Positions 31,666 to 32,350 of a stretch of DNA of 32,350 nucleotides are shown piece after piece (the first letter of the stretch is position 1; each line of letters opens with the position of its first letter). Origin of the DNA: Alphaproteobacteria bacterium (lineage in GTDB: Bacteria; Pseudomonadota; Alphaproteobacteria; Rhizobiales; Xanthobacteraceae); the NCBI GenBank assembly GCA_016869215.1, contig VGEP01000050.1, positions 1 through 32,350 on the forward strand. The letters are read 5' to 3'. Under the pieces are notes generated by a model that was not told the origin of the DNA, ran no database searches, and saw nothing but the letters and a program-made list of their open reading frames with translations. The position numbers were made by a program, and so were the translations under genes.

Positions 31666-32081
31666 GCCGGTCCCCTTCTTCGCCGCTGCGGCTCAAAACT
31701 CGGAACGCCGTCGGGGCGGCCCGTTAAAACGCCTTGGGACAATCCGATTCGGAACGTTAACGACGCATGGTTAACAAAACCTGATTCTCGCCCGCAAGCA
31801 TTCGCTGGCCCGATTTGGCCGAATCGGCATAAGATACTGGCAGAGAGTGGTTTTTTGGCCACGCTAGCGCTCATGTTCCACTTTAAGAGTCCGTATCAAG
31901 CGACTCACGCGACTCGCCGCTTCCCTTCTGGACGCGGTCGGCGCCGCCCGATCCCAATGACGGTGACGCAATGATTAACGACGCGGGTAAACAAGTGGTT
32001 AAGAACGGCCCGGAAAGGTTACCGGCGCGTCGGGTTCCCTGAGGACAACGCGATAAAAGGCCGCCTGATGAAAGCCGCCAC
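31666..32081. promoter_or_regulatory. ctrA-fliI divergent control region with GANTC cluster
   Basis: This 416-bp gap holds no supported gene. Six GANTC sites lie within 170 bp (starts 31746, 31783, 31821, 31887, 31902, 31911), and GANTC is the site of the cell-cycle DNA methylase CcrM. TTAA half-sites occur at 31724, 31757, 31771, 31975 and 31999; TTAA-N10-TTAA (31757-31774) is off CtrA spacing. TTAACGACGC occurs twice (31757, 31975). The region is expected to carry the ctrA promoters and the fliI promoter. Confidence 0.6.
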
Positions 32082-32350
32082 ATGAAAGCTTTGGCCGAGC
32101 AGATCGATGAACTGGACGCCGCCGAAATCTACGGCCGGGTCGTCGGCGTGCGCGGCCTGATGGTCGAGGTCGCGGGGCCGATCCACGCCATGTCGGTCGG
32201 TTCGCGGGTCACGGTCGAGACCCGGGGCCGGCCGATCCCCTGCGAGGTGGTCGGCTTTGCCGGGACGAATGCGCTGCTGATGCCGTTCGGCCCGCTCGAA
32301 GGGGTCCGGCGCGGCTGCCGGGCGGTTGTGACGACGGTGCCGGGCGCGGT
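32082..32350 (+). CDS. fliI: Flagellum-specific ATPase FliI, 3' partial
   Basis: The first 89 residues are visible before the right edge. The N-terminus MKALAEQIDELDAAEIYG, followed by GRVVGVRGLMVEVAGPIHAM and IPCEVVGFAGTNALLMPFG, is the beta-barrel domain of alphaproteobacterial FliI (related to F1 ATPase). FliI powers export of flagellar rod, hook and filament subunits with FliH and FliJ. The ATG is preceded by a weak GATGAAAG region. An overlapping ATG at 32068 reads only five codons. The P-loop and catalytic parts lie outside the window. Divergence from ctrA is a common Rhizobiales arrangement. Confidence 0.9.
   Translation, partial: MKALAEQIDELDAAEIYGRVVGVRGLMVEVAGPIHAMSVGSRVTVETRGRPIPCEVVGFAGTNALLMPFGPLEGVRRGCRAVVTTVPGA

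Noticed and set aside
31757-31774. TTAA-N10-TTAA as a full CtrA box upstream of ctrA
   Set aside because: CtrA sites need a 7-bp spacing. I keep these only as half-sites.
31971-32042. 23-codon frame upstream of fliI
   Set aside because: Short, no ribosome site and no recognisable sequence; probably chance in the control region.

Overview
The window is high-G+C chromosomal DNA from an alphaproteobacterium, most likely a Hyphomicrobiales (Rhizobiales) member near Bradyrhizobium, Rhodopseudomonas or Pseudolabrys. This rests on the ChpT/CtrA cell-cycle phosphorelay, a FixK-type regulator with TTGAT-N4-ATCAA boxes, orphan TctC/Bug solute-binding proteins, a DUF1134 protein, and G+C-rich palindromic intergenic repeats. 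It is mostly core genome. No CRISPR array, transposase or prophage module was seen.

Layout. 1-4.8 kb: end of a proline-rich membrane protein, a TctC-type binding protein, heat-shock sigma factor rpoH, pseudouridine synthase rluD and a small membrane protein. 4.8-9.4 kb: a palindromic repeat, tRNA-Glu(CTC), a lone XRE regulator in AT-richer DNA, an exported methyltransferase, a second TctC-type binding protein and a phosphotransferase/P-loop kinase fusion. 9.4-12.2 kb: a copper P-type ATPase divergent from a CsoR repressor, with an operator lying inside a well-formed promoter. 12.3-15.5 kb: a small low-oxygen module with a FixK-type regulator, a c-type cytochrome, a universal stress protein and two uncharacterised genes. 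FixK boxes lie before the stress protein and one unknown gene. 15.8-22.1 kb: hydrolase and Ldh-type dehydrogenase, DUF2927 and coiled-coil envelope proteins behind a consensus CtrA box, DUF1134, an exported YHS-like protein and cysQ. 22.2-28.7 kb: chpT followed by cheA(hybrid)-cheW-cheY-cheB-cheR, in the order of the Azospirillum che1 operon. 28.7-32.35 kb: quinone oxidoreductase, a 2OG-Fe(II) oxygenase, ctrA, and the start of fliI running off the right edge.

How the genes work together. ChpT (phosphotransferase), CtrA (its response regulator), the chemotaxis operon and the flagellar ATPase form one cell-cycle/motility neighbourhood. The ctrA-fliI intergenic region holds six GANTC (CcrM-type) sites within 170 bp plus several TTAA half-sites. 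A second theme is copper and microaerobic control (copA, csoR, fixK, cytochrome c, usp).

The least expected observations are: a diverged second copy of the ctrA 3' end with its terminator; near-identical signal peptides on two unrelated neighbouring genes, one of them an apparently exported SAM-dependent methyltransferase; a csoR promoter that predicts a leaderless transcript; and a consensus FixK box before an uncharacterised 131-residue protein.
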